From: Spirosoma telluris
GTDB taxonomy: Bacteria > Bacteroidota > Bacteroidia > Cytophagales > Spirosomataceae
Assembly: GCA_003259005.1 (NCBI GenBank)
Contig: QLII01000001.1
Location: forward strand, 4,666,501 to 4,730,500
Length of the DNA: 64,000 nt
Reading direction: 5' to 3'
The notes under the pieces are model-generated. The model ran no database searches and was not told the origin of the DNA. It was given only the letters and a program-made list of their open reading frames with translations. The stretch's first letter is position 1, and every line of letters starts with the position of its first letter. Of this stretch, positions 9,849 through 17,579 are shown piece after piece. The position numbers and the translations under genes are program-made.

Positions 9849-11153
9849 ATGAATCGTTACCTCATCGTCCTGTTTATTCTGTTTACGTTGCTTATTTACT
9901 CCAGCCCAGTCCAGGCACAAGTTAAAATCCTGACTGAAGCGGCTCCGGCAGCAGGCGGCTTTTCCGCTGCCCGCCTTGCCCGACTGGACTCAGGCATGAG
10001 TAACTGGGTCAATCAGAAATGGGTGAACGGTTCGGTTGTTCTGATAGCTCGCCATGGCAAAATTGTTTTCTATAAAGCGCATGGGTACAATGATCTGAAT
10101 ACGAAAGTGCCGCTCGACAAAAACGGAATCTTTCGCGTTGCGTCTCAAACAAAAGCGCTCACGACGGTAGCCGTCATGATGCTGTGGGAGGAAGGGAAAT
10201 TTTCCCTTGACGATCCGGTTTCCAGGTTCATTCCCTCTTTCGCCAATCAAAAAGTACTGAATACCTTCAACGCAAAAGACACCACCTACACGACTGTTCC
10301 GGCGAAACGGCCTGTCACGATCCGTGATCTGCTGACCCATACATCGGGGTTAGGGTACCCAGCCATCGGCCCTCCGGCAGAAAGTGCTATTTATGCAAAA
10401 AATTATATGACGGGAGGAGTTGGCGTAAAGGGGCAAAAACTTTCCGACGCCATGACTCGCCTGGGCAGCCTGCCACTCTTTTTTCAACCCGGTGAACAAT
10501 GGAAGTATGGGTTAAATATGGACGTATTAGGCTATTTGATTGAGAAGTGGTCTGGTTTGACACTCGAAGATTTTTTTCAGAAACGGATCTGTCAGCCACT
10601 AGGCATGAAAGACACCTATTTTAATGTGCCACCCGAAAAAGCCCCCCGATTGGTCAATTTTTTCCTTGGCGATTCTACCGGAAGAATCCAAAAGCAGAAC
10701 TCGGTTTTTGGCGGAGCACTCGATATGAACTTCCCGCTTCAAAAACACGACTATTTTTCGGGCGGTGGCGGTTTGTCATCTACCATTTATGATTATGCTG
10801 TTTTCCTGCAAATGTTGTTAAATGGTGGGGAATACAACGGTGTGCGGCTGTTGGCCCGCAATACGGTGCGGCTGATGACCATGAATCAAATTGGCGACCT
10901 GAGCCCCAATGTCGGTGATCATGCCAGCGATAATAAATTCGGGTTTGGCTTTTTGGTTATTTCTGAAAATGGAAGCAGGTTTACCCCTAGTCAGGCCGGT
11001 ACTTATTCCTGGGGTGGCGTATTTTCAACCTCTTATTGGGTCGATCCTAAAGAGGATATGCTCGTATTGATATACCGGCAAATGTGGGGACCGTATGTTG
11101 CTAATACGGATAAAGCCTTTAAGCCTTTGGTCTACCAGGCAATCAATGATTAA
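9849..11153 (+). CDS. Secreted serine hydrolase, beta-lactamase/esterase family (class C-like)
   Basis: Protein of 434 aa from ATG 9849. The frame is open further upstream, but MNRYLIVLFILFTLLIYSSPVQAQ is a signal peptide. The family SxxK motif is SQTK at residues 99-102. HTSGLGYP follows the first domain, and KYGLNMDVLGYLIEKWSG supplies the second motif with its tyrosine. FSGGGGLSSTIYDYAVFLQMLLNGG is the conserved late block. The family covers class C beta-lactamases, D-Ala-D-Ala peptidases and esterases; sequence alone does not separate these. It is probably co-transcribed with the transporter just upstream. Confidence 0.85.
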   Translation: MNRYLIVLFILFTLLIYSSPVQAQVKILTEAAPAAGGFSAARLARLDSGMSNWVNQKWVNGSVVLIARHGKIVFYKAHGYNDLNTKVPLDKNGIFRVASQTKALTTVAVMMLWEEGKFSLDDPVSRFIPSFANQKVLNTFNAKDTTYTTVPAKRPVTIRDLLTHTSGLGYPAIGPPAESAIYAKNYMTGGVGVKGQKLSDAMTRLGSLPLFFQPGEQWKYGLNMDVLGYLIEKWSGLTLEDFFQKRICQPLGMKDTYFNVPPEKAPRLVNFFLGDSTGRIQKQNSVFGGALDMNFPLQKHDYFSGGGGLSSTIYDYAVFLQMLLNGGEYNGVRLLARNTVRLMTMNQIGDLSPNVGDHASDNKFGFGFLVISENGSRFTPSQAGTYSWGGVFSTSYWVDPKEDMLVLIYRQMWGPYVANTDKAFKPLVYQAIND

Positions 11154-11270
11154 TAAATAGATCATTAGTAAGCCTCTAGTCTCTTATCCTTTTACTAAAC
11201 CTGATCTGGCAAAGTAGAATTAAATGGGTAGCTTTTCGACCAAATCATTAACCCAAAGACTCAATTGTTC

Positions 11271-12593
11271 ATGCGGTTATTTTTTTATCTGCTCCTGTCC
11301 CTCTGCTTACCTGATCTGCTACAGGCTCAAGCCCTTATAAAAGATATTCGGCCTGGTACACCCAGCTCAAAGCCGGATCAACTGGTTAATGTCAACGGGA
11401 CGCTTTTCTTCGTTGCCGACGACGGAGAGCATGGACCGGAACTTTGGAAGTCAAATGGTACATCTGCCGGGACAATTCTGGTCAAGGACCTTATACCCGG
11501 TCCTGCCGGATCAGCCATTAACGATATGACTCCCGTCAACGGCAAGTTGTTCTTTAGCGCTCTTAGCCCTAGCTCGAAAACCCGGCAGTTGTGGGTATCT
11601 AGCGGCTTTGCTGCTAATACTGTAATTCCTTATGATGGTCATAAAGAAGCCGAGGTCCGGGATGCCAGTCAGTTGACAGCCTTTGCGGTTGAGGTATACT
11701 ATGTCAAACATGGCTCTTTAGGCGGTACTGATCAGTGGCTGGTACAACACTCCGATGGATCTCCGTCGGGCACCAAAGCGTTTTTACAGTTCGGTTTTGA
11801 CCCTGTCAAGGAAGGCAAACAACCACCTGCCTATTTCACCTACTTAACCGGATCTATCTATTTCGCCTATAAAGGTGATCTTTGGCGGACCAATGGGCAG
11901 AGTGGTGCTACGAATTCGTTTGTGGTGAAAGCGGGCACTGATCCCAAGTCATTAGTCAATTACGGTACGTCCTTGCTGTTCATTGGCGGACCCTCTCAGT
12001 CTGAGTTGTGGAGTAGTCAGGGAACATTGGGTAGCACCAAGAAGGTGCTAATTCCAACCGGAGGTTCTAAACTATACGGCTTAACGAGGGCCGGCAAATA
12101 TGTCTTTTTCTCAGCCGGTACTGGGGCCAAAGAGGTCTGGGTAACGGACGGGACAGCCCAGGGGACTAAAAAACTGGCTAGTCTCTCGGGGCCTATTGGT
12201 AAGCTAATTAACCTTTCTACGCCCAATCCGTTTCAATTGGGCGACTATAAAACCTATTTCACCACCGCCCCTACGAACGAGCTTTACTTCACAGATGGCA
12301 AAAGTGTTACCAAAGTAACCGGCGCGTTCAACGGTCCGGTTACTAGCCTGGTCAAATTTAAGGAATCACTCTATTTTACGGCGGCTAATGGCTTATTCCA
12401 AACCAGCAACACCCAGGCAGTGCCCGTATTTACCTCCAACAGCTCGATTAGTAACTTGGCCGATGTAAACGGTCGATTATTTTTCAGCCATGATGGGCCA
12501 GCTAGCGGTGTAGAGCTCTTTGGACTTGGATTTTTGGCTAAATCCATTCCACTTCTCAAAGGAGCGGGTAAGGCTAGTCAGGCACAAAAGTAA
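11271..12593 (+). CDS. Secreted ELWxSDGTxxGT-repeat protein
   Basis: Protein of 440 aa. The ATG at 11271 starts MRLFFYLLLSLCLPDLLQAQ, a clean signal peptide; a TTG six bases upstream is unlikely. The mature part is a series of about 45-residue units such as PELWKSNGTSAGTILVKD, QLWVSSGFAANT and EVWVTDGTAQGTKK. These ELW...DGT...GT units are common in Bacteroidota and myxobacterial secreted proteins and probably form a beta-propeller. No catalytic residues or C-terminal sorting domain is seen. Its function is unknown; an extracellular binding or structural role is inferred. Confidence 0.75.
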   Translation: MRLFFYLLLSLCLPDLLQAQALIKDIRPGTPSSKPDQLVNVNGTLFFVADDGEHGPELWKSNGTSAGTILVKDLIPGPAGSAINDMTPVNGKLFFSALSPSSKTRQLWVSSGFAANTVIPYDGHKEAEVRDASQLTAFAVEVYYVKHGSLGGTDQWLVQHSDGSPSGTKAFLQFGFDPVKEGKQPPAYFTYLTGSIYFAYKGDLWRTNGQSGATNSFVVKAGTDPKSLVNYGTSLLFIGGPSQSELWSSQGTLGSTKKVLIPTGGSKLYGLTRAGKYVFFSAGTGAKEVWVTDGTAQGTKKLASLSGPIGKLINLSTPNPFQLGDYKTYFTTAPTNELYFTDGKSVTKVTGAFNGPVTSLVKFKESLYFTAANGLFQTSNTQAVPVFTSNSSISNLADVNGRLFFSHDGPASGVELFGLGFLAKSIPLLKGAGKASQAQK

Positions 12594-12641
12594 TTCGAGG
12601 CCTATAAGATTCGATCAGCTAGATCAGAGCTTCCTAAAAGC

Positions 12642-12673
12642 GAAAGAAGCCTGGTCATAACCAGGCTTCTTTC
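12642..12673 (+). terminator. Rho-independent terminator after the repeat protein
   Basis: A perfect 13-bp inverted repeat (GAAAGAAGCCTGG with its complement) around a 6-base loop is followed by a T-rich stretch. It lies 48 bp after the stop at 12593. Confidence 0.8.
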
Positions 12674-13048
12674 TTTCAGTTTTCTTAACGTTGAGTATGT
12701 AATCTATAAATACGCTGCCTTTAATTGCTGACAGCTAGCTAATCCTTCGTTGATTACCTTATAGCGTAAATTGTGCCAAACTACTTTCATTGAATTAAAA
12801 CTCCTAATAATGAGGCACTTAAGTATTATTACTTTCGCTTGCCTTATCTCCTCGCCTGTGTAGATAGGGGTAAGCCTTCCACATAAGTGTGGGTATTTTA
12901 GGGCTTGATTCCCCAGCCTCAATTAAGTATGACCTACCCAATTAGAGCCGATTGGCACATCAATCTATAGGCGAGCCGATGGGACAGACAGGTAATTTTC
13001 CAGGGGCAGGAGTAGTGAGCAATGCTAAGAAGCATGATAGTGATTTAC
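12674..13048. other. Intergenic stretch with one doubtful 28-codon frame
   Basis: No firm gene is seen. A minus-strand frame 12704-12790 (28 aa, starting MKVVWHNLRYK) is preceded by AGGAG at a suitable distance. Bacteroidota rarely use such sites and no relative is visible, so I do not call it a gene. Confidence 0.3.
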
Positions 13049-13056
13049 TAACTTTG
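13049..13056 (+). promoter_or_regulatory. Bacteroidota-type -7 motif TAACTTTG
   Basis: A match to the TAnnTTTG consensus ends only 4 bases before the ATG at 13061. If used, the mRNA would be almost leaderless. No good -33 TTTG is visible. Confidence 0.4.
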
Positions 13057-13060
13057 CGCC

Positions 13061-13219
13061 ATGAAAGCAACACTAGTTATACTCGCGCTCACTATGCTGG
13101 CTTGTCATAGCCAGACGAAGGAAGAAAATTTAGATGTCAGCAAGGGCATACGCGTCAAGAGGGGTTCAGACGGCAAGGTTATCGCTGTGCCAGATAGTTC
13201 ACGAATGGATAGTCTTTAG
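13061..13219 (+). CDS. Small lipoprotein, 52 aa
   Basis: The frame begins MKATLVILALTMLACHSQTK. That is a short hydrophobic signal ending in a lipobox (LAC), so the mature protein should begin at Cys16 with a lipid anchor. The remaining 36 residues are polar and include VKRGSDGKVIAVPDSSRMDSL. A TAnnTTTG -7 motif lies just upstream. Many Bacteroidota small lipoproteins of this kind have no known role. The antisense-oriented tiny-peptide repeat follows 75 bp later. Confidence 0.6.
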   Translation: MKATLVILALTMLACHSQTKEENLDVSKGIRVKRGSDGKVIAVPDSSRMDSL

Positions 13220-13378
13220 AAACGATGCTGAAACACTGACGGCTTTCTGGCCTATTATTTTTAAAACTAATTCGTTAATAAATGGTCATGTTTTCAAAAA
13301 AACTAGCCCAATGAGACTAGCCTTTAAGAGTCTGTATATGTAATGCCAATAGATAAATATGGCGATTAGTCAACTCAC

Positions 13379-13447
13379 CTAAAAACAGCTAATTGGTTGA
13401 GTGACAAAATCGCCATCTAATAAACTTAGCATCGAATTATTGTTCAT
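13379..13447 (-). CDS. Tiny peptide, 22 aa, family member A
   Basis: The 22-codon frame matches the copy at 14494-14574 over the pattern MNxxSMLSLLxGDxxxQPI and then diverges. Many codon differences keep the same or similar amino acids, while the stop position differs. That favours a translated peptide over a chance frame. A good promoter lies just upstream (13468-13498), and the transcript would start only about 14 bases before the ATG. The peptide has no signal sequence and no family I recognise. A signalling peptide, leader peptide or small toxin are all possible. Confidence 0.5.
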   Translation of the reverse strand: MNNNSMLSLLDGDFVTQPISCF

Positions 13448-13467
13448 TTGCATCAATTTAGAACAAC

Positions 13468-13498
13468 CAAATTTATAGGGTGTGAATAGAAGACAAAA
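13468..13498 (-). promoter_or_regulatory. Promoter of tiny-peptide gene A
   Basis: On the minus strand there is TTTTG (13494-13498), an 18-bp spacer and TAAATTTG (13468-13475). This fits the Bacteroidota sigma-A consensus TTTG-N(17-23)-TAnnTTTG. The same arrangement recurs in copy B. Confidence 0.6.
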
Positions 13499-13584
13499 GC
13501 TCGGTCGATTGAGTCGGACATTTTTTTTGTTACAGGGATAAACCATGCTTTCATACTAATTTTGTAGATTAACAAACCATTTCA

Positions 13585-13884
13585 ATGTGTAATTCTCAAC
13601 TGCCAGCGGATTCGCCCCTCGATGAGCTGATGCTGGCCGAATCAAGACTTGTGGCACTGACGGCTGAGTCGGGCAAGGAGCAGATTGCTACTCAGTTTAC
13701 TCAATTCAGGGAATTACTCTGGCAACTGATTGTTGGCGCACCAGACTCAGCTCCGTATGCGCCCGCCTGGAACTTGATCAATTTGCATGCAAAGATTGAC
13801 CTGTTGTATTTCGAGCAGGGGAATCTGGCAGCACTGGCGAGGGTACAGGAGAAGATAAAGGAAGCGATTCAGCTGTTACCCTGA
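13585..13884 (+). CDS. Hypothetical protein, 99 aa
   Basis: A short acidic, helical-looking protein containing AESRLVALTAESGKEQIATQ and ending KIKEAIQLLP. There is no signal peptide and no membrane segment. A TAATTTTG -7-like motif sits at 13557-13564, about 20 bases before the ATG. I do not recognise the family. Codon usage and length look genuine. The minus-strand tiny-peptide gene lies upstream, transcribed away from it. Confidence 0.5.
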   Translation: MCNSQLPADSPLDELMLAESRLVALTAESGKEQIATQFTQFRELLWQLIVGAPDSAPYAPAWNLINLHAKIDLLYFEQGNLAALARVQEKIKEAIQLLP

Positions 13885-14163
13885 TGGCTTATCTTTCTGG
13901 CTGCTGGGCGGAGCCATCGGCCACCTTCTTAACATTCTAGTATTCGGGCGCCAATACCTGATTTTCTTTCCCTGCATTTCCGACGGTTTCGGCGCTATAA
14001 CTAAACACCCATGCTCTACTGGGTGCTTTACGGATCGTATCTGACAATAGAAATGAGCCTGATAGCCCTGCACTGTGCCAACTGGCACTCAGTAAGAAAC
14101 GACTCCAAATTGATTCGCCCGGAGATCGATTCTGATAATCAGACATCTAGTATCAAAAGTATC
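13885..14163. other. Intergenic stretch, no supported gene
   Basis: Two overlapping minus-strand frames of about 70 codons occur here (13876-14146). They look like chance frames: no motif, no consistent start context, and they cover each other. Confidence 0.3.
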
Positions 14164-14216
14164 TATCGCTCCGGCGACCGGTAGAATCGATAGAATCCAT
14201 TTTGGAAAAGCACTAG
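14164..14216. repeat. Fragment of a dispersed palindromic element
   Basis: TAGAATCGATAGAATCCATTTTGG followed by AAAAGCACTAG is the inverted form of one end of the elements at 46456-46567 and 56818-56946, which carry ACTAGTGCTT...CAAAATAGA...TCTATT. Confidence 0.45.
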
Positions 14217-14493
14217 CGTTTACAAGTAAATGCTAATCTGAATAAGAAATAAACTCGAATCACATAGAACGCGCCTGACTTGCCAATAAACGAGATGAAC
14301 TAATTTGTTTTGCCAGAGCAAAAAAATAACAAACCGTCCACTGGTTTATCAGGCGCGCCACTACACATATGGGTATTGCCCTTAAGACTAAAATCATTAA
14401 CAAAGCGTTACCTTTTTCAATAAAAAAAGCTAACCCCAAAGAGGCTAGCTTTTAACAACCCATATATGTAATGCCAAAAATAAAAATTGGCAA

Positions 14494-14574
14494 TTATGAA
14501 ACTAACGTAAAAACACCAATTGGTTGTGCTATCATATCGCCGATTAATAAACTCAACATTGATTTTCTATTCAT
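14494..14574 (-). CDS. Tiny peptide, 26 aa, family member B
   Basis: The frame runs from an ATG at 14574 and shares MNxxSMLSLLxGDxxxQPI with copy A at 13379-13447. Copy B extends four residues further (FTLVS end). It is hydrophobic in the middle but too short for a classical signal peptide. Promoter and terminator of its own flank it. Its function is unknown. It lies 416 bp from a stand-alone LytTR regulator on the opposite strand, which is suggestive but not evidence of a link. Confidence 0.5.
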   Translation of the reverse strand: MNRKSMLSLLIGDMIAQPIGVFTLVS

Positions 14575-14595
14575 TTTCAGCAACTTAGTGTTAGC

Positions 14596-14626
14596 CTAAT
14601 TTATATGGTGTGGATAGAACGCAAAA
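14596..14626 (-). promoter_or_regulatory. Promoter of tiny-peptide gene B
   Basis: On the minus strand, TTTTG at 14622-14626 and TAAATTAG at 14596-14603 are separated by 18 bp. The spacing matches copy A; the -7 has one deviation from TAnnTTTG. Confidence 0.5.
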
Positions 14627-14628
14627 AT

Positions 14629-14660
14629 GCCCGGTCGATTGAACCGGGCTCTTTTTTTAT
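14629..14660 (+). terminator. Terminator GCCCGGT-loop-ACCGGGC with T run
   Basis: A perfect 7-bp stem (14629-14635 and 14643-14649) with loop CGATTGA is followed by seven Ts. The minus-strand small gene at 14695-14840 points at it, so it may serve both strands. Confidence 0.65.
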
Positions 14661-14694
14661 TGAAACCCTACTGGCAAAGAGGCTCAATCTACGC

Positions 14695-14840
14695 CTACAC
14701 GGTCTCCAGCATTAGCATAAGCTCCCGAACTGGTCATTCATCGACTCCAGTAACTTCAGTACTTTATCGTAAGTCGTTCGGTCAATGTGAGCCGGATCAT
14801 GACTGCCTAGCATTTCGTATAGGTTATCGTTTTCCTTCAT
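14695..14840 (-). CDS. Small acidic protein, about 48 aa, apparent one-base frameshift near the end
   Basis: From ATG 14840 the frame reads MKENDNLYEMLGSHDPAHID and then a helical DKVLKLLESMNDQFG. Here the frame continues SLC-stop (end 14712). One extra G in the GGG run (plus-strand CCC at 14724-14726) instead gives ELMLMLETV-stop, ending at 14695. That continues the amphipathic helix and gives a natural end. The family is unknown; small helical proteins like this can be antitoxins or adaptors. It is too short for routine gene finding. Confidence 0.5.
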
Positions 14841-14989
14841 TACCGTTTACAGGTATTACCCTTTAAAGTTATATTTACCATGTATCCGTCCAGGCAACTA
14901 AAACATTTTTTAGTTTATATATGCAATAAAATATTAACTATTAATTTATTTTTTACAATAATTGATTATGTTGCATACATCATAAGTCA

Positions 14990-15325
14990 ATGTATATGAA
15001 AAAAAATCTACCCAAAAAACAGGGTATCAAACACTTCGAACCTCATTCAGTACTATACTTGACGGGGGATGCTAACTATAGCCGTATTCACCTGTTAAAT
15101 GGAAAGGTATTTTTGTCCTCCTACAACTTGAAGTGGTTTGCCCAGAAGTGGCCCTCCTTTCTACGACTTCACAAACAAGCCCTTGTGAATCCTGCCTACG
15201 TTCATCATCTGTCGGTGGCCCCTACTTTACAATCCGCCAGCTATGTAGTCATGCAGGATCAGGTCCAGCTACCTATTTCCCGTCGTCGAGTTTCGGGTAT
15301 CGTTTATCACTTTAGGCAGGTATAG
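14990..15325 (+). CDS. Stand-alone LytTR DNA-binding domain protein
   Basis: Protein of 111 aa formed almost wholly by a LytTR domain. VLYLTGDANYSRIHLLNGKV, the central FLRLHKQALVNPAYVHHL and the end LPISRRRVSGIVYHF are the usual three conserved blocks. LytTR domains bind DNA repeats as dimers. There is no receiver domain, so the signal must come another way, or it acts constitutively. A second LytTR-only protein is at 43038-43472. The region upstream is very AT-rich. Confidence 0.8.
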   Translation: MYMKKNLPKKQGIKHFEPHSVLYLTGDANYSRIHLLNGKVFLSSYNLKWFAQKWPSFLRLHKQALVNPAYVHHLSVAPTLQSASYVVMQDQVQLPISRRRVSGIVYHFRQV

Positions 15326-15672
15326 AACCGTATGTTCTTTCTGCTGATTCAAACCTAGAAAAGCTGTAGCAATACTGGTATTAAACGTTTTTCAACGCTC
15401 ACGCGATTACCAGGAGAAATAGCTTGATTCATGCCGAAGGTATTTCTGAAAGAGCCTGCCCATGCTCAGTAGAAACCCTATGCCCTTTTTTAACTTATCC
15501 ACAGTTATCCCTTTCCTCTGTGGATAAGTTTCCTGGTCTCGGCATCACACCACAATCTGAGGGAGTAACACCCTCTTTGGTCCTGGTGATAAAGTAAAAT
15601 AGGCCTATTCGCGTAAGAAACTACTACACTGGCAAGATTTTGGCAATGTGAGTTAGCAGGAATACAACTGCA
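15326..15672. other. Intergenic region holding a DnaA-box palindrome
   Basis: No gene is seen. The notable content is the inverted pair of TTATCCACA boxes listed separately. Confidence 0.4.
15492..15530. promoter_or_regulatory. Inverted pair of perfect DnaA boxes (13-bp palindrome arms)
   Basis: AACTTATCCACAG (15492-15504) and its exact complement (15518-15530) lie 13 bases apart. Both contain TTATCCACA, the consensus DnaA box. It could be a DnaA-titrating or regulatory site. It could also be a plain hairpin. Confidence 0.45.
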
Positions 15673-15993
15673 ATGACCTATTCAAAAAATATATACTTGC
15701 TGAAAGAATACATTAAGACGCTAATTGCGACAAATACTATATTTCCAGGTATTCTACCCCGAAAGTGGGGAAATGAGTTTAGCCGGTCGGAATTAGATGC
15801 TATTTACCTTGGCCTCAAATTTGTCCTCCTAAAAGCTCATCCTCTTCAAGACATTGATATGATTGATCACTTTAATCAAGTTGAAGAGGCCAACTTAGCA
15901 ACGCTACATTGGTTCCTGAGCGACCACTGGGAGCAGATCGTAACGCTACTGACCTTCTATCCTGATTTGGACGAGAGTTACCTGTCCAACTAA
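15673..15993 (+). CDS. Hypothetical protein, 106 aa
   Basis: Starts MTYSKNIYLLKEYIKTLIAT and continues with IYLGLKFVLLKAHPLQDIDMIDHF and LHWFLSDHWEQIVTLLTFYP. It appears helical and cytoplasmic with no export signal. The family is not recognised. The length and the even distribution of acidic and aromatic residues look like a real protein. It has no close neighbour on the same strand. Confidence 0.5.
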   Translation: MTYSKNIYLLKEYIKTLIATNTIFPGILPRKWGNEFSRSELDAIYLGLKFVLLKAHPLQDIDMIDHFNQVEEANLATLHWFLSDHWEQIVTLLTFYPDLDESYLSN

Positions 15994-16375
15994 ATTAACG
16001 CCAGCTAGGAGATTTTTGACCGCACAGCAGTCTAATGTTTCTGGGCCTACGGCACTTAATCGAATCACAATCAGTGAACTAATCTCATAGCTGGCATTTA
16101 ATCAGGAACAATGTGCCGATTGTTGTACGGATGATGATGACTAAAAGGATGGTTGGGAGCCTACACTTCCTAGCTCGTGGGGTCAAGTTGATTAATAGCC
16201 TAGACTCAACCGGAGGTAGTATGAGTCTGGTAGCATCAGAAGAACAGAAGAGGTTCCCCGCTTAATGAGAGCAATTAATGCCGATAACTAAAATGGGGGT
16301 TGCTAAAACAAGCAGGATTAGGAATAAAGTGTAGCTTACAGGCTATTCCTACATCCTTTAATCAGCGTAATCCCC
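15994..16375. other. Intergenic stretch, nothing recognised
   Basis: No coding frame, hairpin or repeat stands out. It may hold the promoter of the gene at 16376. Confidence 0.3.
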
Positions 16376-17140
16376 ATGGCTAATATCCACCAATTTTACT
16401 TAGAACACATGGCTTCCAAAACCGGCTACCGAGCCACCTGGGAGCCAAATCGCCCACTTACCATTGGGGCCATCGTTAAACTCGAACAAGGGGTTTTCTC
16501 CATTCAGAGTAGCCTGGAAAAAGAAGGCATTCCCATGGAAGTGATGGATGACACCTCAGAAGGCGTCCTCGATTATTCGTCTAGTGGATCGGTGCAGGTT
16601 GGCGTGAAAGCCGCCGGTCAGGCACCCCTGGCAGGTAGTGCCCTGACCGATGCCGACGCTGGTTTTAGTATTGATTTCTCCAGCGATAAATCGATTCTGT
16701 TCCAGGCAGACAAAACGAAGACCATCCAGATTACAAACCTGGGGGCCATTGAACGTGAAGTGATTCAGCGAGTAAACGCTGGAAGCTGGCCCAAAGACTG
16801 GCTGATTGTCACCCAACTAATGCAGGCTACTACGGCCACCATCATTATCTCGTTCAGCAGCAATAGTAAGATCGACCTTAAGGCCAGCGCCAACGTAGGT
16901 ACTCCGCAGTTGAAACTAACCGATGCCTCACTGGGCCTCAGCGTTGTCAGCGAAAAGGGAAGTCATTTTAAATCAATTGCGGCTAATGGCATAACCCCTT
17001 TATATCGGGTAGTGGGGTATCGACACCCGCTATTTGGGCATGAACAATTAAGCAACCGAGATGATGCTGACGAACTAAAAAAAGAACAGTTCCGTATTCA
17101 GCCGTTCGATCCAGCCGAACTGAACGAGGAAGCGAAATAA
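16376..17140 (+). CDS. Hypothetical protein upstream of the caspase; candidate island effector
   Basis: Protein of 254 aa with no signal peptide or N-terminal cysteine. It appears beta-rich: TGYRATWEPNRPLTIGAIVK, VFSIQSSLEKEGIPMEVM, VLDYSSSGSVQVGVKAAG and then DWLIVTQLMQATTATIIISF. The last 30 residues are charged and look disordered. I cannot name the family. Its size, and its position before a caspase gene, resemble the layout of bacterial gasdermin/protease pairs, but I see no gasdermin-specific motif and no palmitoylation cysteine. The gasdermin idea is a weak inference. A strong hairpin follows its stop. Confidence 0.55.
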   Translation: MANIHQFYLEHMASKTGYRATWEPNRPLTIGAIVKLEQGVFSIQSSLEKEGIPMEVMDDTSEGVLDYSSSGSVQVGVKAAGQAPLAGSALTDADAGFSIDFSSDKSILFQADKTKTIQITNLGAIEREVIQRVNAGSWPKDWLIVTQLMQATTATIIISFSSNSKIDLKASANVGTPQLKLTDASLGLSVVSEKGSHFKSIAANGITPLYRVVGYRHPLFGHEQLSNRDDADELKKEQFRIQPFDPAELNEEAK

Positions 17141-17200
17141 TCAGCCAGGTTTAGATTCTATTGATCCTTTAGAAATTATCTGCCCCCCCTAAATCGCCTG

Positions 17201-17236
17201 AAGGGGACTTTGCTCGCACTTAAGCAAAGTCCCCTT
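17201..17236. terminator. Perfect hairpin after the 254-aa gene
   Basis: Arms AAGGGGACTTTGCT (17201-17214) and the complement (17223-17236) enclose an 8-base loop, 60 bp after the stop at 17140. Only a weak T tract follows. Confidence 0.55.
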
Positions 17237-17284
17237 ATTGACTTGAAGTAATTAAGCACAGAAAAGTCCATCTATCAGCTCACC

Positions 17285-17407
17285 GCTTTAGCTGTGGGTT
17301 TTGGAAAAGAAATTGAATGAAACCAACCGTTTCAACGGTTTCCTGGGCACTGAAACCGTTGAAACGGTTATAATACGGGGCCATTTTTATGAACCCACAG
17401 CTAAAGC
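17285..17407. repeat. Nested palindromic element
   Basis: Outer arms GCTTTAGCTGTGGGTT (17285-17300 and complement at 17392-17407) enclose perfect 17-bp inner arms AACCGTTTCAACGGTTT (17325-17341 and complement at 17353-17369). The layout is like a MITE or REP element. It sits in the gap before the caspase gene. Confidence 0.6.
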
Positions 17408-17579
17408 AGTAGGCTAATACAGGTCCAAATTCGATTCGGCGCTTATTTAATACAAATCAATCAGGGACTTTAGGGAGTTTTCAGACTCGTGATACTATAA
17501 TTTTCAGACAGCTTCTTTTAAGCGAATCCACAGCATCAATAGAATCTACAGAATCTAAAAATCCCCCATAAGCCTTCTC

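Larger units (their letters stand above)
13295..13530. repeat. Tiny-peptide repeat unit, copy A
   Basis: This is a 236-bp unit diverged from but clearly related to 14420-14660. Shared parts, read on the minus strand, are: a TTTTG-18 bp-TAAATTTG promoter, a peptide frame beginning MN and containing SMLSLL, a 3' stretch TTGGCATTACATATA, and a CTAG-stem hairpin with a T run. On the plus-strand side both copies end with CGGTCGATTGA followed by a T run. Confidence 0.65.
14420..14660. repeat. Tiny-peptide repeat unit, copy B
   Basis: A 241-bp unit related to 13295-13530. On the minus strand it has a promoter, a 26-codon peptide frame, the conserved TTGGCATTACATATA and a hairpin GCTAGCC...GGTTAGC followed by seven Ts (14420-14454). 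On the plus strand it ends in the terminator at 14629-14660. Confidence 0.65.

Noticed and set aside
12704..12922. 72-codon minus-strand frame, with an internal 28-codon version starting 12790 after AGGAG
   Set aside because: No homology or conservation evidence; the ribosome-site-like sequence is weak evidence in Bacteroidota.
13876..14146. Two overlapping minus-strand frames of about 70 codons
   Set aside because: They overlap each other in different frames and show no coding character.
14629..14649. GC-rich stem as a tRNA or riboswitch part
   Set aside because: Simple 7-bp stem followed by a T run is fully explained as a terminator.
16376..17140. Firm gasdermin annotation
   Set aside because: Only size, beta content and context agree; there is no gasdermin motif or N-terminal cysteine visible.
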